Assembly: GCA_019359035.1 (NCBI GenBank)
Contig: JAHHIC010000096.1
Span: forward strand, 1-60,426
DNA: 60,426 bases
Source: Scytonematopsis contorta HA4267-MV1
GTDB taxonomy: Bacteria; Cyanobacteriota; Cyanobacteriia; Cyanobacteriales; Nostocaceae
Direction of reading: 5' to 3'
The notes under the pieces were generated by a model. That model did no database searches, had not been told where the DNA came from, and was given only the letters and a program-made list of their open reading frames with translations. A program made the translations under genes and the position numbers. Below are positions 60,366-60,426 of the stretch, in pieces (position 1 is the first letter of the stretch; every line of letters begins with the position of its first letter).

Positions 60366-60426
60366 ATGCCAGCCAAAAACCATCTTTCTCAAGAGCAAAA
60401 GGAACAGCTACTAAAAACGCTAAAAG
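60366..60426 (+). CDS. IS630-type transposase, N-terminal codons only
   Basis: The frame MPAKNHLSQEQKEQLLKTLK runs off the window end. It matches the start of the IS630-family transposases common in cyanobacteria (a helix-turn-helix domain follows in full copies). It is partial by the window edge, not by decay. Confidence 0.7.
   Translation, partial: MPAKNHLSQEQKEQLLKTLK

Noticed and set aside
1-60426. tRNA, rRNA or large RNA genes
   Set aside because: I read for cloverleaf ends (GGTTCGAATCC-type) and conserved 16S/23S words and found none I could support; a covariance search was not possible.

Overview
The window looks like chromosome of a filamentous, Nostocales-type cyanobacterium. It carries plastid-lineage genes (ycf54, ycf46, ycf35), crtE, CHAT, CHASE2 and DUF928 proteins, many PAS and response-regulator proteins, low G+C, and intergenic spaces packed with short tandem heptamers and dispersed palindromes. 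I noticed only two HIP1 octamers (GCGATCGC, near 18153 and 45258). No rRNA, tRNA or CRISPR array was recognised.

Layout. 1-1500: 3' half of a group II intron whose reverse transcriptase/maturase lacks its N-terminal half. 1500-6600: an accessory island bounded by two copies of a direct repeat of about 180 bp. It holds a frameshifted methyltransferase, a G+C-rich VOC protein that looks transferred, two unknown proteins, MITE-like inverted repeats and a short double-glycine-leader peptide with a Pro/Arg-rich core. 6950-13291: TPR-CHAT protease-like protein, DUF928 protein and CHASE2 histidine kinase. 13557-25491: mostly ordinary metabolism (methylmalonate-semialdehyde dehydrogenase, pdxJ, ycf54, crtE, folD, NUDIX) mixed with secreted or unknown proteins and a WD40 protein.

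25500-27430: AAA-type ATPase fused to a PD-(D/E)XK-like domain, with relics of related sequences on both sides; a decayed second copy lies at 38206-38500. 27729-34775: cobK, then a reverse-strand phosphorelay locus (REC-OmpR-Hpt-REC-REC regulator, multi-PAS histidine kinase, two single-domain receivers). Its two large proteins contain repeat-derived low-complexity inserts. 35111-38500: ECF sigma factor, acyltransferase, decayed ISL3 transposase, a DUF6888/DUF6887 pair with overlapping reading frames and a third small ORF. 38735-50112: oxidoreductases, lipoprotein, dinB, GST, an ATP-dependent DNA-ligase-like protein, a BTAD regulator, a DUF4114 protein, GNAT and small unknowns.

50297-55561: an arsenic island on the reverse strand (arsR, a pstS remnant, two intact pstS-like genes, a broken aquaporin gene, arsH, arsC). 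Its upstream regions share an 18-bp ArsR-like inverted repeat. No ArsB or Acr3 pump is visible. 55739-60426: unknown genes, a host-attachment-family protein, ycf46 and ycf35, and the first codons of an IS630-type transposase at the window edge.

The two most unusual items are the Pro/Arg-rich double-glycine peptide (5542-5781) and the multi-operator arsenic/PstS regulon with a disabled aquaporin. Several palindromic repeats have also been absorbed in frame into signalling proteins and a transposase.
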